Assembly: GCA_020636695.1 (NCBI GenBank)
Contig: JACJXJ010000014.1
Span: 1 to 34,593 of the forward strand
Reading direction: 5' to 3'
DNA from: Prevotellaceae bacterium
Lineage (GTDB): Bacteria > Bacteroidota > Bacteroidia > Bacteroidales > Paludibacteraceae
DNA length: 34,593 nucleotides
In this document: piece after piece, positions 8,332 to 16,026 of the stretch
Layout: every line of letters begins with the position of its first letter
Numbering within the stretch: the stretch's first letter is position 1
The notes under the pieces: generated by a model
What the model was told of the DNA's origin: nothing
Database searches by the model: none
What the model saw: only the letters and a program-made list of their open reading frames with translations
Translations under genes and position numbers: made by a program

Positions 8332-8850
8332 TTATTCTTTACCTATTTGAATAGCAGCTATAGCATTTTGCAAGCGCGCTGTGCCGAGCCCACCAATTTC
8401 AACAAAAGGTTTGTGTAGTGCTTCCAATTCGCGTTTATACCAATCATATAAAAATTCGCGAATGTCTGGATTTTCACGCACCGGATCATATTCCCACGGG
8501 ATATCAGGCTTACATAATAAATACAAATCCACTTCCGACGATTCCAAAGCGGATTGCAGCCACTCAGGACACCGATTGAATCCGTGTAAAAACCACACTT
8601 TAGTAATCACCAAATCGGTATCAAAAAAAACATAATCCGCATCGGCATAAAGTTGATTGGCCTCTTCTTGCTCGTGCCGTTGCTGACGTGCAATCAATTC
8701 CACGTCGGCATACGTATAAGCACGATTCAAACCAGCCACGTACTCACGCGCATATTCTGGAATCCAAGGGCTAGCAAATTGGTCACTCAACGCGCGACAC
8801 AAATCTGTTTTCCCTGTCGATTCTGGACCTAAAACAACTATCTTTTTCAC
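8332..8850 (-). CDS. P-loop ATPase/kinase, NadR ribosylnicotinamide-kinase-like
   Basis: This 172-residue protein resembles the C-terminal kinase domain of NadR, which phosphorylates nicotinamide riboside to NMN. It shows the Walker A motif GPESTGKT (8-15), the conserved PEYAREYV segment (about 34-41) and a FFDTDLVITKVW segment (about 74-85) that corresponds to the lid/Walker B region. There is no nucleotidylyltransferase or helix-turn-helix domain, so it is a stand-alone kinase. Its start overlaps the prc stop by 4 nt, which indicates translational coupling. A broader reading is an AAA-type ATPase of the same superfamily with another nucleoside substrate. Confidence 0.82.
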   Translation of the reverse strand: MKKIVVLGPESTGKTDLCRALSDQFASPWIPEYAREYVAGLNRAYTYADVELIARQQRHEQEEANQLYADADYVFFDTDLVITKVWFLHGFNRCPEWLQSALESSEVDLYLLCKPDIPWEYDPVRENPDIREFLYDWYKRELEALHKPFVEIGGLGTARLQNAIAAIQIGKE

Positions 8851-10451
8851 CGTTTCGTATTCTTTTCTAATTTAGTCCAAGCGGCTTTATAATCGCTCAG
8901 CACTTCAATCGCTTTTTGCACCGTGGCGTCATCTGTATTCATCACTTTGAAATAATCGGCATTGGTAAATACATCGCGCGCAATCAGCGCTTTCAATTGC
9001 AAACGCATCAAGGGTTTTGAAATTTCAAATTCTGCTTCATTCAACACGACGCCAGCTTTTGTGCCATTTTCAACCAAGGTGTTGAGCAACTGCTCATCAA
9101 CTTCAAAACTAGTTTGATACACATCAAACGAGCTATATTTCTTGCTAAGTGCAGCGCGGTTTTTCTCAATAAATTCTACTACCGTTTTATTAAAAGCACC
9201 TTTCGCCACAATATTACGATGATACGTGGTAAACTTAGTGGTGTCGAGTGGAATAAAAATATCGGGCATAATACCACCACCGCCATATACCGTGCGTCCT
9301 AAACGTAAGGTTTGGTAACGCAAAGAATCAGGAAACGCGATGCTATCGGCATGTTGCAATTCTCCATGATTATAGCGTTCAATCAAATCTTTTTGATACT
9401 TTTCGGCTCCGTCGGCATACGATTTTTGAATATTGCGACCACTTGGCGTGTAATAACGAGCCACCGTTAAACGCATCATCGAACCATCTAACAAAGGAAT
9501 TGGACGTTGCACCAAACCTTTACCAAACGTACGGCGTCCTACAATAATAGCGCGATCCCAATCTTGCAAAGCACCTGACACAATTTCACTCGCCGAAGCA
9601 GAATATTCATCCACCAACACTACCAAATCGGTATTCTCAAATGCACCAGAAGCAGTAGCACGAGCCGTAGATTGTGGTTGATTCAAACCTTTGGTATACA
9701 CTATCATCTTATTGGCATTCAAAAACTCATCGGACAGTTTAATGGCGGCATCAAGCAAACCACCACCATTGCCTTGTAAATCGAGAATCAATTGCTGCAT
9801 GCCTTGTTTACTCAACTCCTTCATCGCCTTATGAAACTCATCTACCGTGGTGCTCGAGAAACTATTCAGTTTCACATAACCAATAGTTGGCGTAATCATA
9901 TAAGCAGCATCCAACGAGTAAATAGGAATTTTACCACGCGTAATCACAAAATCAATAGCCGTTGGTACGCCAGCGCGTTTTATTTTCACGCTTACATCGG
10001 TACCACTTCTACCACGCAACAATTTCATAATGTCAGAATTTGGTTTCTTCACACCAGCGATGGTTATTCCATCCACTTCTAACATGCGATCGCCGGGCAA
10101 TACACCCACTTTTGCTGCTGGACAGCCCGAAATAGTTTGTATCACAAATAGCGTATCGTTCAACATTTGAAATTGAATGCCAATACCTTCAAAACTACCT
10201 TCCACACCTTCGTTCATACGTTGTACTTCTTTCGCTGGAATATATGTAGAATGCGGATCTAGCTCTGTTAAAATGCCTTCAATGGCATCCTCTACCAATT
10301 TATCTACCTTCACAGAATCAACGTACATGTTACTAATGGCATATAGAGTTTGATTCAATTTCTGTAGTTGTAACATAGGAACATCACGCTGCGCCATCAC
10401 AGACGAAACCGTTAACACGCACACAAACAATGTTATAAGCTTTCTAGTCAT
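8847..10451 (-). CDS. C-terminal processing protease, S41 family
   Basis: An exported serine protease of 534 residues. A signal peptide spans about 1-20 (basic start, hydrophobic core, VMA cleavage site). A helical segment is followed by a PDZ domain (about 85-165) and the S41 core. The catalytic dyad is Ser286 in SASASE and Lys311 in FGKG, with Gln315 completing the triad; the spacings match those of E. coli Prc (Ser452, Lys477, Gln481). A C-terminal domain follows (about 400-534). Such proteases trim or degrade envelope proteins from the C-terminus in the periplasm. It is the first gene of the minus-strand run prc - kinase - cysE - rlmL - speB, with its own promoter at 10481-10511. Prc and CtpA are both possible names, so I give no symbol. 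Confidence 0.93.
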   Translation of the reverse strand: MTRKLITLFVCVLTVSSVMAQRDVPMLQLQKLNQTLYAISNMYVDSVKVDKLVEDAIEGILTELDPHSTYIPAKEVQRMNEGVEGSFEGIGIQFQMLNDTLFVIQTISGCPAAKVGVLPGDRMLEVDGITIAGVKKPNSDIMKLLRGRSGTDVSVKIKRAGVPTAIDFVITRGKIPIYSLDAAYMITPTIGYVKLNSFSSTTVDEFHKAMKELSKQGMQQLILDLQGNGGGLLDAAIKLSDEFLNANKMIVYTKGLNQPQSTARATASGAFENTDLVVLVDEYSASASEIVSGALQDWDRAIIVGRRTFGKGLVQRPIPLLDGSMMRLTVARYYTPSGRNIQKSYADGAEKYQKDLIERYNHGELQHADSIAFPDSLRYQTLRLGRTVYGGGGIMPDIFIPLDTTKFTTYHRNIVAKGAFNKTVVEFIEKNRAALSKKYSSFDVYQTSFEVDEQLLNTLVENGTKAGVVLNEAEFEISKPLMRLQLKALIARDVFTNADYFKVMNTDDATVQKAIEVLSDYKAAWTKLEKNTKR

Positions 10452-10480
10452 CTTTCCTTTTTATTAAAAAATACAATCGT

Positions 10481-10511
10481 CAAAGTTAATCAAAAATTAG
10501 AATTATCGAAA
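10481..10511 (-). promoter_or_regulatory. Promoter for the prc operon
   Basis: On minus, TTTC (10511-10508) is followed after 19 bp by TAACTTTG (10488-10481), a full -7 match with a one-base variant -33. Transcription would start near 10474. Confidence 0.5.
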
Positions 10512-10607
10512 AAAAGATATGGCTCCTATAAAAAATAGTGAAAGCACTACGAATAGCGCCCAAACTCTGCCAACAACAAAGAACCCAAAGAAATGATATA
10601 AAGCCAT

Positions 10608-10638
10608 TTTCACGATACAAAAAATAAGCGTACCTTTG
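10608..10638 (+). promoter_or_regulatory. Promoter for thiL
   Basis: TTTC (10608-10611), 19 bp, then TACCTTTG (10631-10638). This uses the same TTTC variant of the -33 box as the divergent prc promoter. The leader would be about 40 nt. Confidence 0.55.
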
Positions 10639-10682
10639 CAGAGCCTAATCATTAGGTCGTATTACCTCATGAATTTTGACTT

Positions 10683-11741
10683 ATGAAAGAACAAACCGAA
10701 GAAAAAATAACGCTTGAATCATTGGGCGAATTTGGACTTATCAAACACCTCACCAAATCAATCAAACTCAAAAATAAATCATCGCTCAAGGGGGTTGGTG
10801 ACGATGCAGCTGTAATCAACTTTGGTAAGAAGAAAGCATTAGTCACAACCGACATTTTGCTCGAAGGTATTCATTTCGACTTAACCTATACGCCACTTAA
10901 GCATTTAGGTTACAAAGCTGCCATGGTCAATTTTTCTGACATCTGCGCCATGAACGGCACACCCACACAACTGCTTATCACGATTGGTGTTTCCAAACGT
11001 TTTGCTTTAGAACAAATCGAAGAAATATATGCCGGCATTTACATGGCTTGCGAGCAATACAATGTCGACGTAGTGGGAGGCGATACCACCTCGTCACTTA
11101 CGGGATTAACGTTAAGCATCACCTGCTTAGGCGAAGCCGACGAAAACAAAATCGTCTATCGTAATGGTGCCAAAGTAAACGATTTAGTGTGCGTTACGGG
11201 CGACCTTGGCGCTGCCTACATGGGATTACAACTATTAGAACGTGAAAAAATGGTCTTTCGAGGTCAAAAAGATCCCGAATTCCAACCTGATTTTGCTGGC
11301 AAAGAGTACATACTTGAACGTCAGTTGAAACCTGAAGCGCGTAAAGATATTATTGAAAATTTAGCCAAAGCGAATATTGTTCCAACCGCTATGATGGACG
11401 TGTCTGATGGTTTGTCGTCAGAATTATTACACATCTGCAATCAAAGTGGCGTCGGTTGTCGCATTTACGAAGAAAAACTACCAATTGATTACGTCACAGC
11501 CACCATGTGCGAAGAATTTAACATAAACCTTACTACCGCAGCACTCAATGGTGGAGAAGATTACGAACTCTTGTTCACTGTACCACTTGATTTACACGAT
11601 GCTGTGAAAGAATTAGACAATGTGCATATTATTGGCCACATCACCGATGCGTCGGAAGGTTCAGCTCTTGTTACACGTGATGGACAAGAATTTGCTATTC
11701 AGGCACAAGGATGGACTGCTTTTGCACACGACCAGAAATAA
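10683..11741 (+). CDS. thiL: Thiamine-monophosphate kinase
   Basis: ThiL phosphorylates thiamine monophosphate to the active cofactor thiamine diphosphate, with ATP and Mg, in the cytoplasm. The 352-residue protein has the PurM/ThiL fold. It shows the acidic GVGDDAAV motif (37-44), TTDILLEGIHFD (about 55-66) with substrate-binding Asp and His, a second GGDTTSS motif and MDVSDGLSSELLHI near residue 240. The length is about 20-30 residues above the enterobacterial enzyme, which is usual for Bacteroidetes. No TPP riboswitch is present in the short leader, and no other thi genes are in view. The rpiB promoter lies inside its last codons. Confidence 0.95.
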   Translation: MKEQTEEKITLESLGEFGLIKHLTKSIKLKNKSSLKGVGDDAAVINFGKKKALVTTDILLEGIHFDLTYTPLKHLGYKAAMVNFSDICAMNGTPTQLLITIGVSKRFALEQIEEIYAGIYMACEQYNVDVVGGDTTSSLTGLTLSITCLGEADENKIVYRNGAKVNDLVCVTGDLGAAYMGLQLLEREKMVFRGQKDPEFQPDFAGKEYILERQLKPEARKDIIENLAKANIVPTAMMDVSDGLSSELLHICNQSGVGCRIYEEKLPIDYVTATMCEEFNINLTTAALNGGEDYELLFTVPLDLHDAVKELDNVHIIGHITDASEGSALVTRDGQEFAIQAQGWTAFAHDQK

Positions 11742-11754
11742 ATACGTATTTTTG
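11721..11754 (+). promoter_or_regulatory. Promoter for rpiB overlapping the thiL 3' end
   Basis: TTTG (11721-11724), 22 bp, then TATTTTTG (11747-11754), both boxes matching. The -33 box lies in the thiL coding end. Transcription would start near 11760. Confidence 0.55.
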
Positions 11755-11792
11755 CACATAGAATTTATATAACACAAAAAAACATACATAAT

Positions 11793-12245
11793 ATGAAACC
11801 TTTACATCATTTATCTATTGGTATTGCATCCGACCATGCTGGTTACGAACTCAAATCAGCCATCATCAAAATGTTAGAAACACGTGTTGCCAACGTCTAT
11901 GATTATGGCACACACAGCACCGACAGTTGCGACTATGCCGATTTTGCTCATCCATTAGCCAATGCAGTAGAAAACTCAGCTTGCGATTTTGGCATTGCTA
12001 TTTGTGGTAGCGGCAACGGCATCAATATGACCGTAAACAAACACCAAGGCATACGCGCTGCACTTTGTTGGAACGAAGAATTAGCCTCTTTGGCACGCCA
12101 ACACAACAACGCCAACATACTTACATTGCCAGCTCGTTTTATACCACAAGATCTCGCATTTAAATTAGTAGAAACATTTTTAGCAACCGATTTTGAAGGT
12201 GGTCGTCACGAAGCAAGAATTCAAAAAATTCCTGTTTGCAAATAA
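11793..12245 (+). CDS. rpiB: Ribose 5-phosphate isomerase B
   Basis: RpiB interconverts ribose 5-phosphate and ribulose 5-phosphate in the pentose phosphate pathway. The 150-residue protein shows IASDHAGYELK (11-21), DYADFAHPLA (47-56) and the phosphate/active-site loop CGSGNG (71-76) with the catalytic Cys71, where E. coli has CGTGIG. The length is normal for RpiB/LacA-B proteins, and the Cys and nearby residues favour RpiB over a galactose 6-phosphate isomerase. It has its own promoter in the thiL end. No terminator is visible before the rpsU promoter. Confidence 0.94.
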   Translation: MKPLHHLSIGIASDHAGYELKSAIIKMLETRVANVYDYGTHSTDSCDYADFAHPLANAVENSACDFGIAICGSGNGINMTVNKHQGIRAALCWNEELASLARQHNNANILTLPARFIPQDLAFKLVETFLATDFEGGRHEARIQKIPVCK

Positions 12246-12260
12246 TTTTTTAGAAATAGG

Positions 12261-12291
12261 TTGCAAAAATCAAAAAGATTAAATACCTTTG
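12261..12291 (+). promoter_or_regulatory. Promoter for rpsU
   Basis: A strong -7 element TACCTTTG at 12284-12291, with a TTG at 12261-12263 about 20 bp upstream as a weak -33 box. The leader is about 44 nt and has no Shine-Dalgarno sequence. Confidence 0.55.
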
Positions 12292-12340
12292 CAGCCCGAA
12301 TTTAGATTTATTAAAATTTCAAATCATAAAACTCATCAAC

Positions 12341-12532
12341 ATGATTGTAGTTCCTGTTAAAGAGGGCGAAAACATCGAAAGAGCCCTAAAAAAATTCAAA
12401 CGTAAATTTGAAAAAACTGGCGTAGTAAAAGAACTTCGTCGTCGTCAACAATTTGACAAACCTTCAGTAGTAGCTCGCGAAGAAAAAATGCACGCTATCT
12501 ACGTACAACACATGCAACAAAAAGAAGATTAA
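12341..12532 (+). CDS. rpsU: 30S ribosomal protein bS21
   Basis: This small, strongly basic protein of 63 residues starts MIVVPVKEGENIERALKKFK, a typical bS21 N-terminus, and carries the RRRQQFDKPS segment. It sits on the 30S platform near the 3' end of 16S rRNA. In Bacteroidetes ribosomes (structure known from Flavobacterium) bS21 with bS18 and bS6 holds the anti-Shine-Dalgarno sequence out of reach. Some relatives carry a strong Shine-Dalgarno before rpsU as an autoregulatory device; here the bases before the ATG are AT-rich with no such sequence. It is the first gene of the rpsU-xerC-hpf group. Confidence 0.95.
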   Translation: MIVVPVKEGENIERALKKFKRKFEKTGVVKELRRRQQFDKPSVVAREEKMHAIYVQHMQQKED

Positions 12533-12608
12533 GATTTTTTGTTCGAAACGTTTGTTCGATTCGAAAATATCTTCTATTTTAGCTGCAGAGTTGTAACTAC
12601 TATTTTTT

Positions 12609-13511
12609 ATGATAGATTCCTTTCTGCAATATTTACAGTATGAGAAGAGCTACTCTTCTCATACTGTTTCGTCATATCATAGCGACCTCTTACAGTTTCA
12701 AGAATTTCTGAAACAATCTCATCAGGAATTCATTCCCCAAAACATCCAATCGGAAACCATTCGTTCGTGGCTCATGGAGTTACGAGACTCTGGAATATCA
12801 GCACGCACGGTAAATCGCAAGCTTTCCGCTTTAAAATCCTTTTACCATTTTCTGTTAAAACAAGGGCGTGTAACCATTGACCCAACGGCAAAAATCAACT
12901 CACAAAAAAAGAGCAAAAAACTGCCCTCTTTTTTCAGCGAAAAAGAATTAGACCAAGCCTTTGCGAATACCAAAAATTGTTCTAACTTTGAAGCGTGTCG
13001 AAACGAGGCGATCATTGAAACGTTTTATCAAACAGGCATACGATTGTCGGAGCTTATCAACTTAAAGGATACGGACATTGATTTTCACAGAAACACCATC
13101 CGCGTATTCGGTAAGCGCAGCAAAGAACGCATTGTTCCCTTTGGCGAAAGTCTGAAAAACTTTTTTCAAACTTATATAGAGCAACGCAACCAGCAAACAG
13201 AACGCAGTACACCATATTTATATGTGCGTACTAATGGGGAAAAACTGTATCCAAAATTAGTGTACCGCATAGTGCACGACACCATGTCAGCCGTTAGCAC
13301 ACAACGCAAATGCAGTCCACACGTATTACGACATACGTTTGCCACCACGTTACTCAATCATGGAGCCGATATTAACGCAGTAAAAAAACTACTCGGGCAT
13401 GCAAACTTGGCTGCTACAGAAGTGTACACCCACACCACGTTCGAGCAATTACAACACATTTACGAACAAGCCCACCCAAGGGCAAAAAAGAGGAGGAATT
13501 ATGGAAATTAG
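12609..13511 (+). CDS. xerC: Tyrosine recombinase XerC/XerD
   Basis: A site-specific recombinase of 300 residues that resolves chromosome dimers at dif with its partner. The N-terminal SAM-like core-binding domain covers about 1-90. The catalytic domain has the full set of residues: Arg145 in TGIRLSE, Lys169 in FGKRSKER, His238 and Arg241 in HVLRH, His264 in LGHA and the nucleophile Tyr273 in EVYTH. Its place between rpsU and hpf is the usual one in Bacteroidales, so this is the housekeeping enzyme and not a phage or transposon integrase. XerC or XerD identity is not settled. Its 5' coding region contains a perfect hairpin (12635-12667). Its last 11 nt overlap hpf. Confidence 0.93.
   Translation: MIDSFLQYLQYEKSYSSHTVSSYHSDLLQFQEFLKQSHQEFIPQNIQSETIRSWLMELRDSGISARTVNRKLSALKSFYHFLLKQGRVTIDPTAKINSQKKSKKLPSFFSEKELDQAFANTKNCSNFEACRNEAIIETFYQTGIRLSELINLKDTDIDFHRNTIRVFGKRSKERIVPFGESLKNFFQTYIEQRNQQTERSTPYLYVRTNGEKLYPKLVYRIVHDTMSAVSTQRKCSPHVLRHTFATTLLNHGADINAVKKLLGHANLAATEVYTHTTFEQLQHIYEQAHPRAKKRRNYGN
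12635..12667 (+). repeat. Perfect 15-bp inverted repeat inside the start of xerC
   Basis: Arms 12635-12649 and 12653-12667 pair perfectly around a CTA loop. The hairpin lies about 26 nt after the xerC ATG, over codons 9-20. No T tract follows it. Confidence 0.85.
13491..13496 (+). promoter_or_regulatory. Consensus Shine-Dalgarno for hpf
   Basis: AGGAGG ends 4 nt before the ATG at 13501 and lies inside the xerC coding end. It fixes the hpf start, against an in-frame ATG at 13399. Confidence 0.8.
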
Positions 13512-13791
13512 AATTCAAGCGATGAAATTCGATGCAAGCGAACGATTAGAAGCTTATATCGAAAAAAAAGTGACTAAGTTAGAAAAAGTGTTTGATAGCA
13601 TTCTTACCGCAGATATTTATTTAAAAGTGGTAAAACCAGAAACCGACAATAATAAAGAAGCTGAAATTAAGATTAAAGCTGCCAATGCTGAATTCTTTGC
13701 CGCGAAAGTGGCCGACACTTTTGAACAAGCCATTGATGAGTGCGTCGATGCTCTCGACAAACAAATCAAAAAACAAAAAGACAAATATTAA
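13501..13791 (+). CDS. hpf: Ribosome hibernation-promoting factor, HPF/RaiA family
   Basis: A short protein of 96 residues that binds the 30S decoding region in stationary phase and silences ribosomes. It starts MEIRIQAMKFDASERLEAYI, followed by the KVTKLEKVFD segment and the acidic/basic beta-alpha pattern of the family, ending with a Lys-rich tail. It lacks the C-terminal dimerisation domain of long HPF. The frame is open from 13399, but that part is the xerC 3' end read in another frame; the AGGAGG at 13491-13496 supports the start at 13501. It overlaps xerC by 11 nt and ends just before a 43-bp palindrome. Confidence 0.93.
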   Translation: MEIRIQAMKFDASERLEAYIEKKVTKLEKVFDSILTADIYLKVVKPETDNNKEAEIKIKAANAEFFAAKVADTFEQAIDECVDALDKQIKKQKDKY

Positions 13792-13801
13792 ATGCCCGTC
13801 A

Positions 13802-13844
13802 TAAGTCTCAATAATGCTCGTCAGACGAGCATTATTGAGACTTA
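13802..13844. repeat. 43-bp perfect palindrome with a single-base centre
   Basis: Two 21-bp arms (13802-13822, 13824-13844) are exact inverse complements around one A at 13823. It begins 10 nt after the hpf stop. No T tract follows on either strand, so it is not a canonical rho-independent terminator, though it may still end hpf transcription. Confidence 0.9.
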
Positions 13845-13910
13845 AAAACACTTATAACCAACCTGTTATAAAAGTTTTCAACAGAAATTAAGCGAAAATT
13901 TATATTTTTC

Positions 13911-13941
13911 TTTGTAGATATCAAATAAATATCTATCTTTG
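13911..13941 (+). promoter_or_regulatory. Promoter for the tRNA-tuf-secE-nusG cluster
   Basis: TTTG (13911-13914), 19 bp, then TATCTTTG (13934-13941), a textbook Bacteroidetes promoter. Transcription would start near 13947, about 40 nt before the first tRNA. Confidence 0.75.
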
Positions 13942-13988
13942 CAAGCCGTTTTAGTACTACTCTGTTGAAGAGTGGCTAAATGGGATAT

Positions 13989-14062
13989 GCCTCTTTAGCT
14001 CAGTTGGCCAGAGCACGTGATTTGTAATCTCGGGGTCGTTGGTTCGAATCCGACAAGAGGCT
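13989..14062 (+). tRNA. tRNA-Thr (anticodon TGT)
   Basis: Acceptor arms GCCTCTT / AAGAGGC, the D arm with GCTCAGTTGG, the T arm with GGTTCGAATCC and anticodon TGT at 14023-14025. The anticodon stem has one T-T mismatch. CCA is not encoded. Confidence 0.95.
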
Positions 14063-14086
14063 CAAAATTAAAGTATTGCACACATT

Positions 14087-14169
14087 GGGCAGTTACCAGA
14101 GTGGCCAAATGGGGCTGACTGTAACTCAGCTGTCTTTCGACTTCGGTGGTTCGAATCCATCACTGCCCA
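14087..14169 (+). tRNA. tRNA-Tyr (anticodon GTA)
   Basis: Acceptor arms GGGCAGT / ACTGCCC, an anticodon stem GCTGA / TCAGC with GTA at 14121-14123, and a long variable arm (class II). CCA is not encoded. Confidence 0.95.
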
Positions 14170-14231
14170 CAACGAAAAAGTAGAGCTTTTTTATATTCAA
14201 AAGTAATTTTTAATTATTTATTGAATAAAAT

Positions 14232-14304
14232 GCGGAAGTAGCTCAGTTGATAGAGCATTAGCCTTCCAAGCTGAGGGTCGCGGGTTTGAGTCCCGTCTTC
14301 CGCT
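14232..14304 (+). tRNA. tRNA-Gly (anticodon TCC)
   Basis: Acceptor arms GCGGAAG / CTTCCGC, anticodon TCC at 14265-14267 and a normal D and T arm. CCA is not encoded. Confidence 0.95.
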
Positions 14305-14314
14305 CTCTTTTTTC

Positions 14315-14386
<72 letters not shown>

Positions 14387-14448
14387 CAACAAGCAATAAA
14401 GATAATTGAACAATTTTAATTATATCACTTTTAAATAAATTTTGAGTT

Positions 14449-15636
14449 ATGGCAAAAGAAAAATTTGACAGGTCAAAACCGCACGTAAACATCGGTACCA
14501 TCGGTCACGTTGACCATGGTAAGACCACTTTGACTGCTGCAATTACAACAGTACTTGCAAAAAAAGGACTTTCTGAATTACGTTCATTCGATTCTATCGA
14601 TAACGCTCCAGAAGAAAAAGAACGTGGTATCACCATCAACACCGCACACGTTGAGTACCAAACTGCTAACCGTCACTATGCACACGTTGACTGTCCAGGT
14701 CACGCTGACTACGTTAAAAACATGGTTACTGGTGCTGCTCAAATGGACGGTGCTATCATTGTAGTTGCTGCAACTGATGGTCCTATGCCACAAACTCGTG
14801 AACACATCTTGTTAGCTCGTCAGGTAAACGTTCCTCGTTTGGTTGTTTTCATGAACAAATGCGACATGGTTGACGATCCAGAAATGCTTGATCTTGTAGA
14901 AATGGAAATGCGTGAATTGCTTTCTTTCTATGAATTCGATGGCGACAATACTCCTGTTATCCGCGGTTCTGCACTTGGTGCATTGAATGGTGTTCCAGAA
15001 TGGGAAGATAAAGTAATGGAATTGATGGATGCTGTTGATAGCTGGATTTTATTACCAGAACGCGCAGTTGACAAACCATTCTTGATGCCTGTTGAAGACG
15101 TATTCTCAATTACTGGTCGTGGTACAGTTGCTACTGGTCGTATCGAAACTGGTATTATCAAAGTAGGTGAGGAAGTTCAAATCATCGGTTTAGGTGCAGA
15201 AGGTAAAAAATCTGTTGTAACTGGTGTTGAAATGTTCCGTAAACTTCTTGATTCTGGTGAAGCTGGCGATAACGTAGGTTTATTGCTTCGTGGTATCGAC
15301 AAAGACGAAATCAAACGTGGTATGGTTATTTCTCACCCAGGAAAAGTAACTCCTCACTCTGAATTCAAAGCTTCTGTTTATATCTTGAAAAAAGAAGAAG
15401 GTGGTCGTCACACTCCATTCCACAACAAATATCGTCCTCAATTCTACATCCGTACATTGGACGTAACTGGTGAAATTACTTTACCAGAAGGAACTGAAAT
15501 GGTAATGCCAGGTGACAACTTAGAAATTACTGTAAAATTGATTTACCCAGTAGCTTGCAGCGAAGGTCTTCGTTTCGCAATCCGTGAAGGTGGTCGTACA
15601 GTAGGTTCTGGTCAAATTACCTCTTTACTTAACTAA
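14449..15636 (+). CDS. tuf: Elongation factor Tu
   Basis: EF-Tu brings aminoacyl-tRNA to the ribosomal A site as a GTPase. The 395-residue protein has GHVDHGKT (19-26), the switch I segment with RGITIN, the DCPGH G3 motif, NKCD for guanine specificity, and domains 2 and 3 complete to the C-terminus (ITSLLN). Codon use is strongly optimised: GGT, CGT and GTT prevail. It sits 62 nt after the second tRNA-Thr and is presumably processed from the same transcript as the four tRNAs. A palindromic terminator follows before tRNA-Trp. Confidence 0.98.
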   Translation: MAKEKFDRSKPHVNIGTIGHVDHGKTTLTAAITTVLAKKGLSELRSFDSIDNAPEEKERGITINTAHVEYQTANRHYAHVDCPGHADYVKNMVTGAAQMDGAIIVVAATDGPMPQTREHILLARQVNVPRLVVFMNKCDMVDDPEMLDLVEMEMRELLSFYEFDGDNTPVIRGSALGALNGVPEWEDKVMELMDAVDSWILLPERAVDKPFLMPVEDVFSITGRGTVATGRIETGIIKVGEEVQIIGLGAEGKKSVVTGVEMFRKLLDSGEAGDNVGLLLRGIDKDEIKRGMVISHPGKVTPHSEFKASVYILKKEEGGRHTPFHNKYRPQFYIRTLDVTGEITLPEGTEMVMPGDNLEITVKLIYPVACSEGLRFAIREGGRTVGSGQITSLLN

Positions 15637-15674
15637 TACAAATACCTAACGGTACCTGTACTATAAAAACAGAT

Positions 15675-15714
15675 AGGAAACGAGTAATCCTCGGATTACT
15701 TGTTTCCTTCTTTT
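15675..15714 (+). terminator. Terminator after tuf
   Basis: A 15-bp stem (15676-15690 with 15693-15707, one G-T pair) around a two-base centre is followed by TTCTTTT. It separates tuf from tRNA-Trp. I found no clear promoter for the tRNA-Trp-secE transcript, so partial read-through is likely. Confidence 0.75.
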
Positions 15715-15723
15715 AAAAAATAA

Positions 15724-15796
15724 ACGGGTCTAGCTCAGTTGGTAGAGCACCGGTCTCCAAAACCGGGTGTCGGGAGTTCGAGCCTCTCGACCCGTG
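15724..15796 (+). tRNA. tRNA-Trp (anticodon CCA)
   Basis: Acceptor arms ACGGGTC / GACCCGT and an anticodon stem CCGGT / ACCGG with CCA at 15757-15759. It lies between tuf and secE, the usual place. The 3' CCA is not encoded. Confidence 0.95.
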
Positions 15797-15819
15797 CAAA
15801 AAAAATCTATTTGCGAATT

Positions 15820-16011
15820 ATGAAACTCATCAATTATTTCAAAGAATCTTATTCAGAACTTGTTCATAAGACCTCATGGCCTACACGACAAGAACTGACC
15901 AACAGTGCGGTAGTTGTTTTAGTAGCTTCCCTCCTTATTGCACTTGTAGTATGGGCAATGGATTCTGGGTTTGAAAGCATCATGACGTTTATTTACAACA
16001 AGGTTCTCTAA
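15820..16011 (+). CDS. secE: Preprotein translocase subunit SecE
   Basis: SecE is the clamp subunit of the SecYEG channel in the inner membrane. The 63-residue protein is the single-span short form: an amphipathic N-terminal helix with the conserved YFKESYSELVHKTSWPTRQE (about 6-25), then one membrane segment (about 30-48). The reading frame is open from 15739, but that extension is translated tRNA-Trp, so the start is the ATG at 15820. The stop is 15 nt before nusG. Confidence 0.93.
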   Translation: MKLINYFKESYSELVHKTSWPTRQELTNSAVVVLVASLLIALVVWAMDSGFESIMTFIYNKVL

Positions 16012-16015
16012 TTCT

Positions 16016-16021
16016 AGGAGG
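16016..16021 (+). promoter_or_regulatory. Consensus Shine-Dalgarno for nusG
   Basis: AGGAGG lies 5 nt before the ATG at 16027. It is one of only two full consensus sites I see at gene starts in this window. Confidence 0.75.
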
Positions 16022-16026
16022 TTATC

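Noticed and set aside
12533..12608. Terminator after rpsU built on repeated TTCGAA
   Set aside because: The pairing is short and interrupted and no T tract follows; the fold is not convincing.
12609..13511. xerC as the integrase of a mobile element
   Set aside because: It sits between rpsU and hpf in the conserved housekeeping order, with no att sites, cargo or tRNA-end duplications around it.
15739..15819. In-frame N-terminal extension of secE
   Set aside because: The extension is translated tRNA-Trp; the ATG at 15820 gives the standard SecE N-terminus.
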